A DNA stretch of 64,000 nt from Candidatus Borkfalkia avistercoris (GCA_019115995.1 DXCL01000046.1:1-64000); one strand, 5' to 3'; positions 46,343 to 56,318 are shown, counted from the stretch's first letter. Program-made: numbers and translations. The notes: generated by a model from the sequence alone, not told the origin.

Positions 46343-48147
46343 TATAATTTTTCCTCGAAGTATTCCTTGATCTGTTTTGCCGTGTTCCAGCTGATCCCCT
46401 CGACGGACGCGAGCTCGTCTACGCTCGCGCGCATGATGCGATCCAGCGTGCCGAAACGGTCCATCAAAGCCCGTCGCCGCGCCTTGCCCACGCCGTCTAT
46501 CTCCGTCAGCACGGAAGACAGCGCGTTTTTGCTGTGAATGTTGCGGAAGTAGGTGATGGCAAACCGGTGCGCCTCGTCGCGTATCCGCTGCAACATCTGC
46601 AAGCAGTAATCCCTTTTGCCGAGAAGAACGCTCTCCTTCGACGAAAGCGTGAATATCTCTTCCTCGCGCTTGGCAAGAGAGATCAGGTCTATATCCGTTA
46701 CGCCAAGCCTGTCAAAAATCTCTTTGACAGCCGAAAGCTGCCCCTTGCCGCCGTCGATGATGATAAGATCCGGCTTCTCGAACCGTTCCTCCTCGTCGGT
46801 GCCGAGCTTGGCGAGCCGCCTCGTAAGGACCTCCTGCAAGCTCGCAAAGTCGTTCGCGCCCTCCACCGTTTTTATGCGGAAGCGGCGGTAGCTCTGTCTG
46901 TCAGGTTCGCCGTCCAAAAACACGACCATCGAACCGACCTTATCCACGCCGCTGATGTTGGAAATATCGTAACATTCCATTCTGCGCGGATAGCGGGAAA
47001 GCCCCAGTATCTCCTGCAAGCGCTTGCAGGCGTTGATCGTCATATCTTCCTTATGGCGTATTTTATCCAGCGCCTTTTCGAGGTATTCGCGCGCATTGCT
47101 CTCCGCCATATCCACGAGCTGGCGGCGGATCCCCTGCTTTGGCAGGGTAACCAGAACGCTCTTCGAATATTTCCCGCGGAAATAATCTTCGAGCAGTTTA
47201 TCCTCCACAAAATCCTGCGCGATGATCTCGTCCGGGATCTGATGATTCGCATAATACTGCGTGAGAAAGGTGGAAACCGCTTCCCCGTCGGTAGAAGCGT
47301 TCTCCGCGGGAAAGGTGCTCGCCCCCTGCATGATGCCGCGGCGGATTATGAGTATATTGATCGCCGCATACATGTTGTTCGAGATATAGGCAACGACGTC
47401 CGCATTCATATCCCTGTTGAGAGAGGTGATCCGTTTGAGTTTGATCTTGTCGAGCATGTCGAGCTTATTTTTGCAGTCGAGCGCGAGCTCGAACTCCTCC
47501 GCCTCCGCAAAAGCCGACATCTTTTCTTTGAGCAGCCTCTCCACTTCGCCCTCGTCGCCGTCCAGAAAGCGCATCGCCCTTTTTACCCGCTCGCCGTACT
47601 CCTCCTCGGTGCACATATGCGCACAGGGCGCGGGGCATCTGCCGATATGATAATTGAGGCATGGCTTTTTCGGCTTTTCCGTGACCGCAACGGCGCAGGT
47701 ACGCACGCCGAAGGCGATGTTTACGATCTCCAAAACGTCTTTCACGCGCACGCCGCCCATGTACGGGCCGAAATATTTGCTCCCCTTTTTCAGCTTGCGG
47801 GAAACGGAAAAGGCGGGATATTTTTCCGAAATATTCACGCGTATATAAGGATACGTCTTGTCGTCCTTCAAAAGGATATTATATTTCGGCTTATATTTTT
47901 TTATGAGATTGTTTTCCAGCGCGAGCGCGTCTATTTCCGACTTCGTGATGATATAGTAAAAGTCGGCGATGTTCGCCACCATCGCCATGACTTTTTCCGT
48001 TTTGACGGACGCGTGAAAATACTGGCGCACGCGGTTTTTCAGATTGCGCGCTTTGCCTACGTAGATCACGTTTTTATCCGCGTCGAGCATGATATATACG
48101 CCCGGATCGTCGGGCAGCAGTTTTAACTTTTCCTGTATTTCGTTCAT
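46342..48147 (-). CDS. uvrC: Excinuclease ABC subunit C
   Basis: GIY-YIG N-terminus PDDPGVYIMLDADKNVIYVGKARNLKNRVRQYF; ECYDISNISG; DGGKGQL. Confidence 0.98.
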   Translation of the reverse strand: MNEIQEKLKLLPDDPGVYIMLDADKNVIYVGKARNLKNRVRQYFHASVKTEKVMAMVANIADFYYIITKSEIDALALENNLIKKYKPKYNILLKDDKTYPYIRVNISEKYPAFSVSRKLKKGSKYFGPYMGGVRVKDVLEIVNIAFGVRTCAVAVTEKPKKPCLNYHIGRCPAPCAHMCTEEEYGERVKRAMRFLDGDEGEVERLLKEKMSAFAEAEEFELALDCKNKLDMLDKIKLKRITSLNRDMNADVVAYISNNMYAAINILIIRRGIMQGASTFPAENASTDGEAVSTFLTQYYANHQIPDEIIAQDFVEDKLLEDYFRGKYSKSVLVTLPKQGIRRQLVDMAESNAREYLEKALDKIRHKEDMTINACKRLQEILGLSRYPRRMECYDISNISGVDKVGSMVVFLDGEPDRQSYRRFRIKTVEGANDFASLQEVLTRRLAKLGTDEEERFEKPDLIIIDGGKGQLSAVKEIFDRLGVTDIDLISLAKREEEIFTLSSKESVLLGKRDYCLQMLQRIRDEAHRFAITYFRNIHSKNALSSVLTEIDGVGKARRRALMDRFGTLDRIMRASVDELASVEGISWNTAKQIKEYFEEKL

Positions 48148-48247
48148 ATGATGATAGAGACGGGAATCTCCGCCCTTTTATATTATACAACACAAGCGAA
48201 AAATTTGCAATAAAAAAGAGCGACGAACACGCCGCCCTTTTCACCGT

Positions 48248-48586
48248 TCAGTATCCGAGAAATTCGACGCCTTTGAGGAGCACGTCGTTCACGGTATCGT
48301 TTTTCAGGCTGTAAAAGATCACCTTGCCGAAGCGCGAGGCCTTTACGATCCCCACGTTTTTCAGGTACCGCAGCTGATGCGAGACCGTCGTCTGATTGAT
48401 GCCGAGCACGCGGGATATATCGGTCACGCACATCTCCGTGATCGCCAATGCAGACAATATCCGCAGCCGCGTTCCGTCCGCAAAAATGGAAAAAAAACCG
48501 ACCAGCCCTTCGAGCATCTCCCCTTCGGGCACGTAATCCTCCACGAGCGCCTGCGTACGCCCGTCCAAAAGCAGCGTTCCTTCCAT
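48248..48586 (-). CDS. ArsR/SmtB-family transcriptional regulator
   Basis: FADGTRLRILSALAITEMCVTDISRVLGINQTTVSHQLRYLKNVGIV. Confidence 0.92.
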   Translation of the reverse strand: MEGTLLLDGRTQALVEDYVPEGEMLEGLVGFFSIFADGTRLRILSALAITEMCVTDISRVLGINQTTVSHQLRYLKNVGIVKASRFGKVIFYSLKNDTVNDVLLKGVEFLGY

Positions 48587-48718
48587 AACACCCTCCCCGC
48601 CCCGCGGCGTTTATACTATCATTTTATAGCACGCATGCCGATATGTCAATATCCGCAAGCGACGGCTTTTGCCGTCTTGCGGCAAATATCGTCGAAATTC
48701 GTAAAAAAGGAGGTCTGT

Positions 48719-48904
48719 ATGAACCAAACGATATTTTTACTTATTCTCTTATACCTTGCCAAAAAGGGCGGCTGCATCGACGGCGCGCAGTTCTGCTGCC
48801 TCGCCGCGCTCCTCGCGCTGGAAAGCGGGTGCCTGAACAATCTGCTTTCCGCCGCGTCAGGAAACGGCTGCTCCTGCAACTCGTGCAATTCGTGCTGTAA
48901 CTGA
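48719..48904 (+). CDS. Small Cys-rich protein (61 aa)
   Basis: MNQTIFLLILLYLAKKGGCIDGAQFCCLAALLALESGCLNNLLSAASGNGCSCNSCNSCCN; AAAAGGAGG SD; 9 Cys. Confidence 0.7.
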   Translation: MNQTIFLLILLYLAKKGGCIDGAQFCCLAALLALESGCLNNLLSAASGNGCSCNSCNSCCN

Positions 48905-48908
48905 ACAA

Positions 48909-48942
48909 GAAGATCGCCCCGCTTTTTGCGGGGCGATCTTCT
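48909..48942. terminator. Bidirectional terminator
   Basis: agaagatcgccccgc-tttt-gcggggcgatcttct. Confidence 0.85.
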
Positions 48943-48944
48943 CG

Positions 48945-51467
48945 TCATTTGATCTTTTTCACCTTGTAGCCCGCTTCCTCGACCGCCTTTACGAGCACAT
49001 CGTCGGCGACCTCCGTCTGCACGGTCGCCCTCTTCTTTTTGAGGTCGACGTTCGCCTGCACGCCGTCTATCGCGTTGAGCGCGCTCTCCACGCGCGCACT
49101 GCAATGCGAACAGCTCATACCTTCGATAAACAAGATCTTTTCCATTTTATCTTCTCCTTTGCCTTTTGAGGCTTTTTTCGCTTTATGACCGGGTTTGAAG
49201 CGCATCAGCCGCAGCGCGTTCGTAACCACGAACACCGAACTTATGCTCATGGCGAGCGCCCCGAACATGGGGCTGAGCACCACGCCGACCGCATACAGCG
49301 CGCCCGCCGCAACGGGAATGCACAGCAGATTATATATAAACGCCCAAAACAGATTTTCCTTGATGTTGCGCACGGTCGCCTTGCTCAGATCGATCGCGGC
49401 GTTCACCGCGCGCAGGTCTCCGCCCACCAAAACGACGTCTGCGGAGTCGATGGCAACGTCCGTGCCGCTGCCCATGGCGATGCCCACGTCTGCCTCTTTG
49501 AGCGCGGGGGAATCGTTTATGCCGTCGCCCACCATCGCGGTAACGGCATTCTTTTTGCTCTCGATAACGGCGCGCAGCTTATCCTCGGGCAAAACCTCGG
49601 CGATCACCTTTTCTATCCCCGCCTGCCGCGCGATCGCGCGGGCGGCTCCCTCCGCGTCGCCCGTCAGCATAACGGGCGCGACGCCGCGTTCTTTCAGCCC
49701 CGCGACCGCTTCCGCGCTCCCCTCCTTGATGGTATCGGCAACGGCAAACAGCGCGGCCATTTTTCCGCCTCGCGCAAAATACAGCGCCGTTTTTCCCTCG
49801 CCGGCAAAGCGCGCCGCGTCCTCTTCCGCCTCCGCAACGCCTACGCCCTTCTCCTCCATGAGCCTGCGGTTTCCGATCAGGTACGCTTCCCCGCCCGCAG
49901 ACGCGAGCGCGCCCTTCCCGGGAAGGTAGGAAAAGCCGGCAACTTCCGCAAACGAAGCGCTCTCCTCCTTCGCCTTCTCCACGAGGCATGCCGCCAGCGG
50001 GTGATTGGAATTCTGCTCCACCGCCCCCGCCGCCGCGAGCACGCCCGCCCGCGTGTTGCCGTTGTACAGCGCAATATCCGTCACGCGCGGCTTGCCCTCG
50101 GTGACGGTCGCCGTCTTATCGAGGAGCACAACGCCTATGTTTTTCGCCTTTTGCAGCGCCTCCGCGTCTTTATACAGTATGCCCATCGCTGCGCCCCTGC
50201 CCGTTGCCGCCATGACCGCGACGGGCGTCGCCAGCCCCAGCGCGCAGGGGCAGGATATAACGAGCACGCTGATCGACATGCTCAGGATCTCGGGAACGGT
50301 AACGCCGACCGCGCCCGTCGCCCAAAGAATGATCCACACCGCAAAGGTGAGCGCCGCGATGCCGAGCACCACGGGCACGAATATGCCCGCGATCTTATCC
50401 ACGATCTTTTCGATGGGCGCCTTCGAAGCGCCCGCCTCCCGCACCATCTTTACGATTTTGGAAAGCACGGTATCTTCCCCGACCTTTTCGGCGCGGATCC
50501 TGAGCACATTGCCTTTGTTGACGGAGGCGCTCGTTACAAAATCTCCCGCACCCACCTCCACTGGCAGGCTCTCGCCCGTGATCGCAGATTTGTCTATAAA
50601 GGAATCGCCGGACAGAACGACCCCGTCTACGGGAATGCTGTCTCCCTGCCTTACGACGACCACATCTCCCTTGACGACCTCCGAAAGGCGCACCGACTTC
50701 TGCGCGCCTTCCCGCTCCACGACGACCGAATCGGGCGCGAGCTTTAACAGCTTTTCCACCTCCTCGCCCGTCTTGCTCTTGGAGCGCGCTTCCAGCCATT
50801 TGCCGAGAGTAACGAGGGTCAAAACCATCGCCGCGCTCTCAAAAAACAAATCGTTCATCGCCAACTCGTGCGCGTCGGCAAAGGGCATGACGAACATCAC
50901 GACCACGCTGTACAGGTAAGAGACGGCAGAGCCGAGGCTCACCAGCGTATCCATGTTGGGTACCCGCTTGAAAAGCGCCCGCACGCCGCTCTTGAAGAAC
51001 GCAAAATTGATAAACAGGATCGGCGTGGTCAGCAAAAGCTGCAAGAGCGCAAAGTTTTCGGGGCTCTCGTGCATATCCCAAAAAAACGGGAGGGGCGCGC
51101 CCGCCATATGATGCAGCATCGTAAGGTACATGAGCGGCACCAGAAAGCCGAGCGAAACAAAAAAGCGCAGTTTCAGCTTTTTTGCTTCCTCCCCGAAGGA
51201 ATTTGCCTTTTTCTCACGGGCGGGGGCATTCCCGCCGGGAACGGACGTTTCCGCGCCGCCTGCAACGCTCGCGCCGTAACCCAGCTTTACCACCGCCTCC
51301 GCGATCTGGTCGGCAGAAACGGTATTTTCGTCGAAATCGACGGTCATGCATTCCCCCATCAGGCTCACGTCCGCATGCGTTACGCCGTCCAGCTTGTTCA
51401 CCGTCTTCTGAATGCCTGCCGAGCATGCCGCGCACGTCATGCCCGTGATCTTGAATTTCTGTTCCAT
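48945..51467 (-). CDS. copA: Cu+-type P1B ATPase with N- and C-terminal HMA domains
   Basis: N-term GMTCAACS, SCPCALGLATP, DKTATVTEG, MVGDGINDSPAL, C-term GMSCSHCS. Confidence 0.95.
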   Translation of the reverse strand: MEQKFKITGMTCAACSAGIQKTVNKLDGVTHADVSLMGECMTVDFDENTVSADQIAEAVVKLGYGASVAGGAETSVPGGNAPAREKKANSFGEEAKKLKLRFFVSLGFLVPLMYLTMLHHMAGAPLPFFWDMHESPENFALLQLLLTTPILFINFAFFKSGVRALFKRVPNMDTLVSLGSAVSYLYSVVVMFVMPFADAHELAMNDLFFESAAMVLTLVTLGKWLEARSKSKTGEEVEKLLKLAPDSVVVEREGAQKSVRLSEVVKGDVVVVRQGDSIPVDGVVLSGDSFIDKSAITGESLPVEVGAGDFVTSASVNKGNVLRIRAEKVGEDTVLSKIVKMVREAGASKAPIEKIVDKIAGIFVPVVLGIAALTFAVWIILWATGAVGVTVPEILSMSISVLVISCPCALGLATPVAVMAATGRGAAMGILYKDAEALQKAKNIGVVLLDKTATVTEGKPRVTDIALYNGNTRAGVLAAAGAVEQNSNHPLAACLVEKAKEESASFAEVAGFSYLPGKGALASAGGEAYLIGNRRLMEEKGVGVAEAEEDAARFAGEGKTALYFARGGKMAALFAVADTIKEGSAEAVAGLKERGVAPVMLTGDAEGAARAIARQAGIEKVIAEVLPEDKLRAVIESKKNAVTAMVGDGINDSPALKEADVGIAMGSGTDVAIDSADVVLVGGDLRAVNAAIDLSKATVRNIKENLFWAFIYNLLCIPVAAGALYAVGVVLSPMFGALAMSISSVFVVTNALRLMRFKPGHKAKKASKGKGEDKMEKILFIEGMSCSHCSARVESALNAIDGVQANVDLKKKRATVQTEVADDVLVKAVEEAGYKVKKIK

Positions 51468-51661
51468 ATCCTACCTGATAATCACTACTTATACGGTTGC
51501 AATTATTATAATATAGTCATGCGCAGCATGTCAACGGATATTCCGATAAAAACAGAACGGTTTTTGTATCGGTTTTCAAAGGGCGGCGGCATTTTCCGCA
51601 AAACGCTTGCCTTCCCGCCCGGCAAAAGGTATAATGGAAAGAAAAAAGCGAGAAAAAATTT

Positions 51662-52456
51662 ATGTACCGGCACCACATCGATTCGATCGAAAAACTCAAA
51701 GAATACTTCATGCCGATGGAGGGCATGATCGCCATCGTTTTAGACGGCTCCATCGTCAAGGGCAACGAGCGCCCCGATTCGGATATAGACGCCCTCATCG
51801 TCGTAACGGAGGAAAAGTATAAAGAGCTCGCCGCGCAGAACAGGCTCGCGGAAGTCATCGCGGGTCGCTGCACCTATGAAGGAGGATATTTCGACGTAAA
51901 ATATAAGACCAAAGCGATCTTACAGGCCTCTGCCCTGCACGCGAGCGAACCCACGCGCAACGCCTACGTAAAGGCGCGCGTGCTCTATTCCTCCGACGAT
52001 GAGATCGCGCCCCTTGTCGAAAAGATCGCCGCTTATCCCGAGCACGAGCGGGAAGCGAAGCTGAAATGCTTTAACGCGAACCTGCAACTCAACCGCGGAT
52101 ATTTCCTGCACTGCGTGCCCGAAAGCAACGCCTACATGCGCGCGCATCTGGCACAGGAGATCGTATACAGCGTTTACAGGCTGATCCTCCTCGAAAACAG
52201 GGAACTTTTCCCCTGCAACAGACGACTGGAAGAGACCGTTCTAAAATGCAGAAAGCGCCCCGAAACCATACTCTCCCTCGGCGCGACGTTTTTAAAGGAG
52301 ATCACCCCCGAAAACTGCGAAAAATTCGTAAAAGCCTTTTGGGAGCAGAGCGAACTGCCCCTGACCGACGACGTGAGCGAGAACTGCTCGCAATACGTCA
52401 AATTTTACGAGGATTGGTGGAACGAGGAGCGCCCGCCCTTCCCCAACGAATGGTAA
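51662..52456 (+). CDS. Nucleotidyltransferase-domain protein
   Basis: LDGSIVKGNERPDSDIDALIVVTEE (Gx...DxD motif). Confidence 0.85.
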   Translation: MYRHHIDSIEKLKEYFMPMEGMIAIVLDGSIVKGNERPDSDIDALIVVTEEKYKELAAQNRLAEVIAGRCTYEGGYFDVKYKTKAILQASALHASEPTRNAYVKARVLYSSDDEIAPLVEKIAAYPEHEREAKLKCFNANLQLNRGYFLHCVPESNAYMRAHLAQEIVYSVYRLILLENRELFPCNRRLEETVLKCRKRPETILSLGATFLKEITPENCEKFVKAFWEQSELPLTDDVSENCSQYVKFYEDWWNEERPPFPNEW

Positions 52457-52462
52457 ACGGAT

Positions 52463-53224
52463 ATGGACGATTTGCCCCTCTACCTCAAAGGGATAAAGCT
52501 CAAAGGCAGTATCCCCGACGAAAATTACGTCGGGCACCTTTCCGTCGTCGAAAATCTTGCAAAAATGCAGGAATTGCCCTTCCGCAAAAGCGTAACTTTT
52601 TTTGTCGGCGAAAACGGCATCGGCAAGTCCACCCTGATCGAGGCGATCGCCGTGGCGTTCGGCTTTAACGCCGAGGGCGGCACGCGCAACTTCAACTTTC
52701 AGACCCGCAGCACCCACGCAGACCTTTGGCAATATCTTACGCTCGTAAAGGGCTACCGCCGCCCGAAAGACGGCTTTTTCCTGCGCGCGGAAAGTTTTTA
52801 TAACGTGAGCACCAACATCGACGAGATGGACGAAGAATTCTCTTTCGGCGCGCCCGTCATCTCGGGGTTCGGCGGCACCTCCCTGCACAGCCTGTCGCAC
52901 GGCGAAAGTTTCCTCGCGACGGTAGAAAACCGCTTCGGCGACCAGGGGCTGTATATCCTCGACGAGCCCGAGGCGGCGCTCTCGCCCAACGGCGTCATGC
53001 GCCTGATCGTCTCTATGCACCGCCTTGTAAAAAGCGGCTCGCAGTTTATTATTTCCACCCATTCGCCCATGCTGATCGCCTTCCCCGATTCCGAAGTATA
53101 TGAGATCACGAAAGAGCGCATCTCCTCCGTTCCCTATGAGCAAACGCAGCATTATACGACGACCCGCCGCTTCCTCGAAAACCCGAAAAAGATGCTCGGC
53201 TATCTTTTAGACGACGATACCTGA
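52463..53224 (+). CDS. AAA-family (ABC-like) ATPase
   Basis: GENGIGKSTLIEAIA; LSHGESFLATVENRF; YILDEPEAALSP; ISTHSPML. Confidence 0.9.
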   Translation: MDDLPLYLKGIKLKGSIPDENYVGHLSVVENLAKMQELPFRKSVTFFVGENGIGKSTLIEAIAVAFGFNAEGGTRNFNFQTRSTHADLWQYLTLVKGYRRPKDGFFLRAESFYNVSTNIDEMDEEFSFGAPVISGFGGTSLHSLSHGESFLATVENRFGDQGLYILDEPEAALSPNGVMRLIVSMHRLVKSGSQFIISTHSPMLIAFPDSEVYEITKERISSVPYEQTQHYTTTRRFLENPKKMLGYLLDDDT

Positions 53225-53296
53225 AAAAAGCCGCCTGTAAAACCGACGCCCGCCGAAAGAATCGGCGGGCGATAAAAATCTGATCTTTCGTTCGAT

Positions 53297-53329
53297 AAAA
53301 AAAGCGTTCCGAAAAGAACGCTTTTTTTT
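53297..53329. terminator. Bidirectional terminator
   Basis: aaaaaaagcgttc-cgaaaa-gaacgctttttttt. Confidence 0.85.
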
Positions 53330-53376
53330 CGCGGGCAAAACATATTTGCCCGTATGCCGCCGTATACGCTGGCCAT

Positions 53377-54045
53377 TTAACCGCGGATGCTCTTTTCCAC
53401 CTGTCCCTTAAACAATTTGAGCCATTCCTCCGCGATCAGCCGCGCGCCCGCCACCATGGGGTGCACGCCGTCGTACAGGTAAGCCTCGCTGCCGAATTGA
53501 TCCGCCGCTTCGTCAAATTGTTTCTGCAAAGGCAGAAAATAAGCGCCGTATTCGTCTGCCAGCTCTTTTATCGCTCCCGCATAGGCATAAACCGCTTCAA
53601 AACTTTTGAAACGCTCGCTGCCCCTTTCGCCCGTAACGGTGCCGGGAAGAACAAACGGCTCGCAAAGGATCAGCTTCGCGTTCGGCAACACTCTGGCAGT
53701 ATCTTCGAGCAGCATGCCGTACACCTTTTTGAAACGTGCAAGCTCCGCCTCCGTGCCCAGCTTCTTTTCATTCTGAATATCGACCTCCTGCCATACGTCG
53801 TTGATGCCGATCAATATGCTCACAACGTCCGGCTGTTCGTACCATACGTCCGTTTTTACCCTCGAATACAGATCCGCGACGCGGTTCCCGCCGATCCCTT
53901 TGTTGATAACGCGATACTTTTTCGGATCTTCCCGATACAGTTCCCCCGCTACGTACATCAAAAATCCGCTGCCGTAGCTGAATATCTCCTGGTCGTTGTG
54001 ATGCGACATATCCGTGATGCTGTCGCCGAAAAATACGATCTTCAT
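53377..54045 (-). CDS. SGNH/GDSL hydrolase
   Basis: FFGDSITD, NKGIGGNRVADL, IGINDVW, YDGVHPM. Confidence 0.94.
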   Translation of the reverse strand: MKIVFFGDSITDMSHHNDQEIFSYGSGFLMYVAGELYREDPKKYRVINKGIGGNRVADLYSRVKTDVWYEQPDVVSILIGINDVWQEVDIQNEKKLGTEAELARFKKVYGMLLEDTARVLPNAKLILCEPFVLPGTVTGERGSERFKSFEAVYAYAGAIKELADEYGAYFLPLQKQFDEAADQFGSEAYLYDGVHPMVAGARLIAEEWLKLFKGQVEKSIRG

Positions 54046-54161
54046 AAAAACTTTCCTTCCTCTTCCCGATAAGGGTGCTTTATTTTTGATATGAAAAAAG
54101 CCGCGGCTTTTTTACGACAAAAAGCCCGCGATGACCGCGGGCCTTCATATACTGGATGCAA

Positions 54162-54347
54162 TTACTTCTGCTCTTCGGTATTCACGACTTCTCTGCCGTC
54201 GTAATAACCGCACTTCTTGCAGACCTTATGAGACTCTTTGAGCTCATGGCAATGCGGGCATTCAACCAGATTGGGAGCCGAAGCCTTGAAATTCGCATAC
54301 CTCGTATTCGTTCTCTGTTTAGACTGTTTAGACTTAGGTACCGCCAT
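54162..54347 (-). CDS. rpmF: 50S ribosomal protein L32
   Basis: MAVPKSKQSKQRTNTR; CPHCHELKESHKVCKKCGYYDG. Confidence 0.98.
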   Translation of the reverse strand: MAVPKSKQSKQRTNTRYANFKASAPNLVECPHCHELKESHKVCKKCGYYDGREVVNTEEQK

Positions 54348-54394
54348 TTTATATACACCTCTCTTCCGAAATTTACAATTATACTTAAATCGAC

Positions 54395-55807
54395 CTATAA
54401 AGTATATAATATTTCATTATCTTTGTCAACTTTTTTTTCGAGCTTTTCCGTCAATTCAGAAAAATCGGCGTCGTTCATATACCCGACGGAGAAAACTCTC
54501 GAAAACTGCCCCACCGTAATATCGGCGTCGCAAATACCGTTCCTTGCGGCGCTCAGATTTTTCGCCGCGGTAACGCTGCGCATATCCGCATAGCGCACAA
54601 ACACGATATTTTCCGCCGTCACGCCGTAACGGAACGCGGCAACGTTCTCCCCGAACACATAACCGCGGTTTTTATAGGATATCATCACGAAAAGCACGGG
54701 CAAAAGAAGGAGAAGCAACATCAGCGGCGTCAAAAAAATACCGAGAATGATCGCGATGACCGCAAACCATGCCGACTGCTCCGCATAGGCGAGCAGGGCG
54801 CTCCTGCCCGTTTTTTTATAGGCAAGCGGAGGTCTTTCCGGCATAACTGCAAAAACGAGCGTCTCCGCGTCCTCTTTTTTCATCAAAAAGGGAAAATAAT
54901 TGTTGTCTGAGATCCCCTTTGCCTTCTGCGCGCTCTCCACAGATACGCGGCACAGCCCCAAAAGACGGTCGATAAACGTCTGCCTCAGCCGGAAAGCGCG
55001 AATGCTGTCAAAGAATAAATTGTGCTCCGTTTTCGCGACCTTCCCGTAGGAGATCGAAAACCTGTCCGCCTCGATCCGCACGACATATCCCGTAAAACGG
55101 GCGACAATATATATGAGGCGTGCCCAAAAGCCCAGCAACAGCACCGCATAGATCGCCAAAAGGCCCAAAAGGTACATACAGGCGTCGGAAAGGTCTTTCA
55201 GCAACACCGCCACGGAAGGAAAATTTACCGCCGCGACCAAAACGAGCAAAAACGTGAGCTGCACAAAAACGGACAAAAAGCCCGCATATTTTTCCCTCCC
55301 CGATACGATGCGGCCCTTCGGTTCAAACTTTTTCGGCTCCCTCGACGCGGGGATAAGCCCGAAAAACTCCTGCACCTCGTCTGCGGAAAGATAGATTGGA
55401 AAGGCGCCCAGATGCGTTTCGATTTCCACCTTACACGTTTTCGTCAGCCTGCCGAGCAGCCCTTCGTTTTCGCGCACGCTCGTAATGTCGGCATAGCGCA
55501 CAAAACCGATCTTTTTCCCTTTTTTAAAGGTAAGACCGCTTTCCGTGACGGAAACCAACGGCTGCGCCGCGAACAATTTGAAAAAGATAAAAAACAGAAC
55601 CGCCGCGCCGACGGCGATGCAAAGGACGGCGAGAAGCTCTGTCCACGAGATCTCCCACAGCCGCCCGACCAAAAGGTTGAGCGCCCAGAACGCGACAAAG
55701 GCGGACAGCAAAAAAACGCCGATCGTGTAAAAGACTACCCGATGACGGCTCAGATAAAAGATCCTATTCCCCTCTTGCGAAGATCCGTTCGTCATTCTCG
55801 TCCTCAA
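54395..55807 (-). CDS. PH-domain membrane protein (YdbT-like)
   Basis: Repeated TM-TM-PH modules; overlaps the next PH gene. Confidence 0.8.
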   Translation of the reverse strand: MRTRMTNGSSQEGNRIFYLSRHRVVFYTIGVFLLSAFVAFWALNLLVGRLWEISWTELLAVLCIAVGAAVLFFIFFKLFAAQPLVSVTESGLTFKKGKKIGFVRYADITSVRENEGLLGRLTKTCKVEIETHLGAFPIYLSADEVQEFFGLIPASREPKKFEPKGRIVSGREKYAGFLSVFVQLTFLLVLVAAVNFPSVAVLLKDLSDACMYLLGLLAIYAVLLLGFWARLIYIVARFTGYVVRIEADRFSISYGKVAKTEHNLFFDSIRAFRLRQTFIDRLLGLCRVSVESAQKAKGISDNNYFPFLMKKEDAETLVFAVMPERPPLAYKKTGRSALLAYAEQSAWFAVIAIILGIFLTPLMLLLLLLPVLFVMISYKNRGYVFGENVAAFRYGVTAENIVFVRYADMRSVTAAKNLSAARNGICDADITVGQFSRVFSVGYMNDADFSELTEKLEKKVDKDNEILYTL

Positions 55808-56318
55808 AATAGGAAAGCACCGCGGCGGCGCTCGCCTGCGAAAGATATTTCAGATCGTATTTTCCCGAGCCGCAGTACAGGCGCACGTCGTAGACCGCCT
55901 CCGTTTCGGAAAGAAAGCGGAGCGCCGATTTTCCCGCGCCTTTATATTCCTGCACGCCGGTGCCGACTTTCTTTTTGCGGAAATAGCGCTTCACCCGTAC
56001 GCGAAGCACGTCGCAAAAGCGCAGAACCGTCAGTTTCCTGCAACAGAGCCCCCTGCGTATCCTTATGGTCGAATCCGTTACCGTAAAACAAAAGCGAGAG
56101 GCATAGCACAGCCCGTTCGCCAGCACGAACAGCGCGTCGCACGCCAGCGCAATGAGCGCCACGATCAGAAACACGTCCCAAAACCCCGTGGCGACGAACA
56201 TGAGCGCAACGAGCGCCGCCGGGATCAGCAAAAAGCAGGAAAACAGCACGGCCGCGCGCTTACGCACGCGGCGCGCAAATTCTCCGCTGAGATATACGTA
56301 GCCCTCTTCCCTTTTCAT
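55764..56318 (-). CDS. PH-domain membrane protein (YdbS-like)
   Basis: MKREEGYVYLSGEFARRVRKRAAVLF...; start revised to 56318 because the upstream part of the track ORF is a shadow of ackA. Confidence 0.8.
   Translation of the reverse strand: MKREEGYVYLSGEFARRVRKRAAVLFSCFLLIPAALVALMFVATGFWDVFLIVALIALACDALFVLANGLCYASRFCFTVTDSTIRIRRGLCCRKLTVLRFCDVLRVRVKRYFRKKKVGTGVQEYKGAGKSALRFLSETEAVYDVRLYCGSGKYDLKYLSQASAAAVLSYFEDENDERIFARGE

Noticed and set aside
46534-48126. 530-aa plus-strand ORF
   Set aside because: Antisense shadow of uvrC.
49185-50747. 520-aa plus-strand ORF
   Set aside because: Antisense shadow of copA.
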